From: JAGKXC01 sp964554385
Lineage (GTDB): Bacteria > Bacteroidota > Bacteroidia > NS11-12g > UBA955
DNA: 7,595 nt
Reading direction: 5' to 3'
Assembly: GCA_964554385.1 (NCBI GenBank)
Contig: CAZKOM010000101.1
Coordinates: 1 to 7,595, forward strand
Shown: positions 7,545 through 7,595 of the stretch, one piece after another
Position numbering within the stretch: position 1 is the first letter of the stretch
How the letters are laid out: every line of letters starts with the position of its first letter
Program-made: the position numbers and the translations under genes
The notes under the pieces: generated by a model
What the model saw: only the letters and a program-made list of their open reading frames with translations
Databases searched by the model: none
Told to the model about the DNA's origin: nothing

Positions 7545-7560
7545 TTGGCACGCTATTTGA
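7545..7560 (+). promoter_or_regulatory. Near-consensus sigma-54 (RpoN) promoter-like site at right edge
   Basis: TTGGCACG (7545-7552), four bases, then TTGA (7557-7560) matches the sigma-54 pattern TTGGCACG-N4-TTGC, with a perfect -24 half and correct spacing. The only departure is A for C at the -12 position. Overlapping it is TATTTTTG (7540-7547), a perfect TAnnTTTG -7 element, though without a TTG 17-23 bp upstream. Either would drive rightward transcription of a gene beyond base 7595. No start codon with a substantial frame is visible in the remaining 35 bases. Confidence 0.4.
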
Positions 7561-7595
7561 AAATGTTTGAGTATAAAATTAAAAAACTAAAACCA

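Noticed and set aside
1..7595. A new defence or mobile system
   Set aside because: No nuclease, helicase, transposase, recombinase, reverse transcriptase or toxin motif was found on either strand, and there are no terminal repeats or RNA genes. The content is typical Bacteroidota surface proteins plus a housekeeping-like pirin.

Overview
The window looks like ordinary chromosomal DNA from a member of the Bacteroidota, of a Flavobacteria, Cytophaga or Chitinophagales type. It is AT-rich, roughly one third G+C by eye. There are no Shine-Dalgarno sequences before the genes. Matches to the Bacteroidota promoter pattern (TTG, a spacer, then TAnnTTTG) occur in the intergenic regions. Two large secreted proteins end in type IX secretion (T9SS) sorting-like domains, and a lipoprotein carries an acidic patch just after its lipidated cysteine. 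All of these are typical of the phylum. A genus cannot be named from this sequence.

Layout, left to right. Bases 1-3540 (+) are the 3' part of a very large secreted surface protein, cut by the left edge: a right-handed parallel beta-helix, a CARDB-like domain, several PKD/Ig-like modules and a divergent T9SS C-terminal domain. A 121-bp convergent gap (3541-3661) with an AT-rich hairpin follows. Next come two genes on the minus strand: a small lipoprotein (3662-4075) and, upstream of it, a 711-residue secreted protein (4190-6325) with a signal peptide, a LamG jelly-roll domain, six 51-residue cysteine-pair repeats, an Ig-like segment and a T9SS sorting domain. A strong intrinsic terminator (4132-4160) lies between these two, so they are probably separate transcription units. 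A 238-bp divergent intergenic region (6326-6563) carries promoter-like elements for both directions. Bases 6564-7448 (+) are an intact pirin-family cupin protein. The last 147 bp hold no gene. They contain a perfect -7-like element overlapping a near-consensus sigma-54 site, presumably serving a gene beyond the right edge.

How the genes relate: the first three encode exported or surface-anchored proteins and plausibly contribute to adhesion or cell-surface architecture, but nothing in the sequence ties them into one pathway. The pirin is a cytoplasmic metal-binding protein, divergently transcribed and probably unrelated in function. I see no mobile element, CRISPR array, RNA gene, toxin-antitoxin pair or defence system. 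The most distinctive features are the regular 51-residue repeat array, the divergent sorting domain of the first protein and the sigma-54-like site at the right edge.
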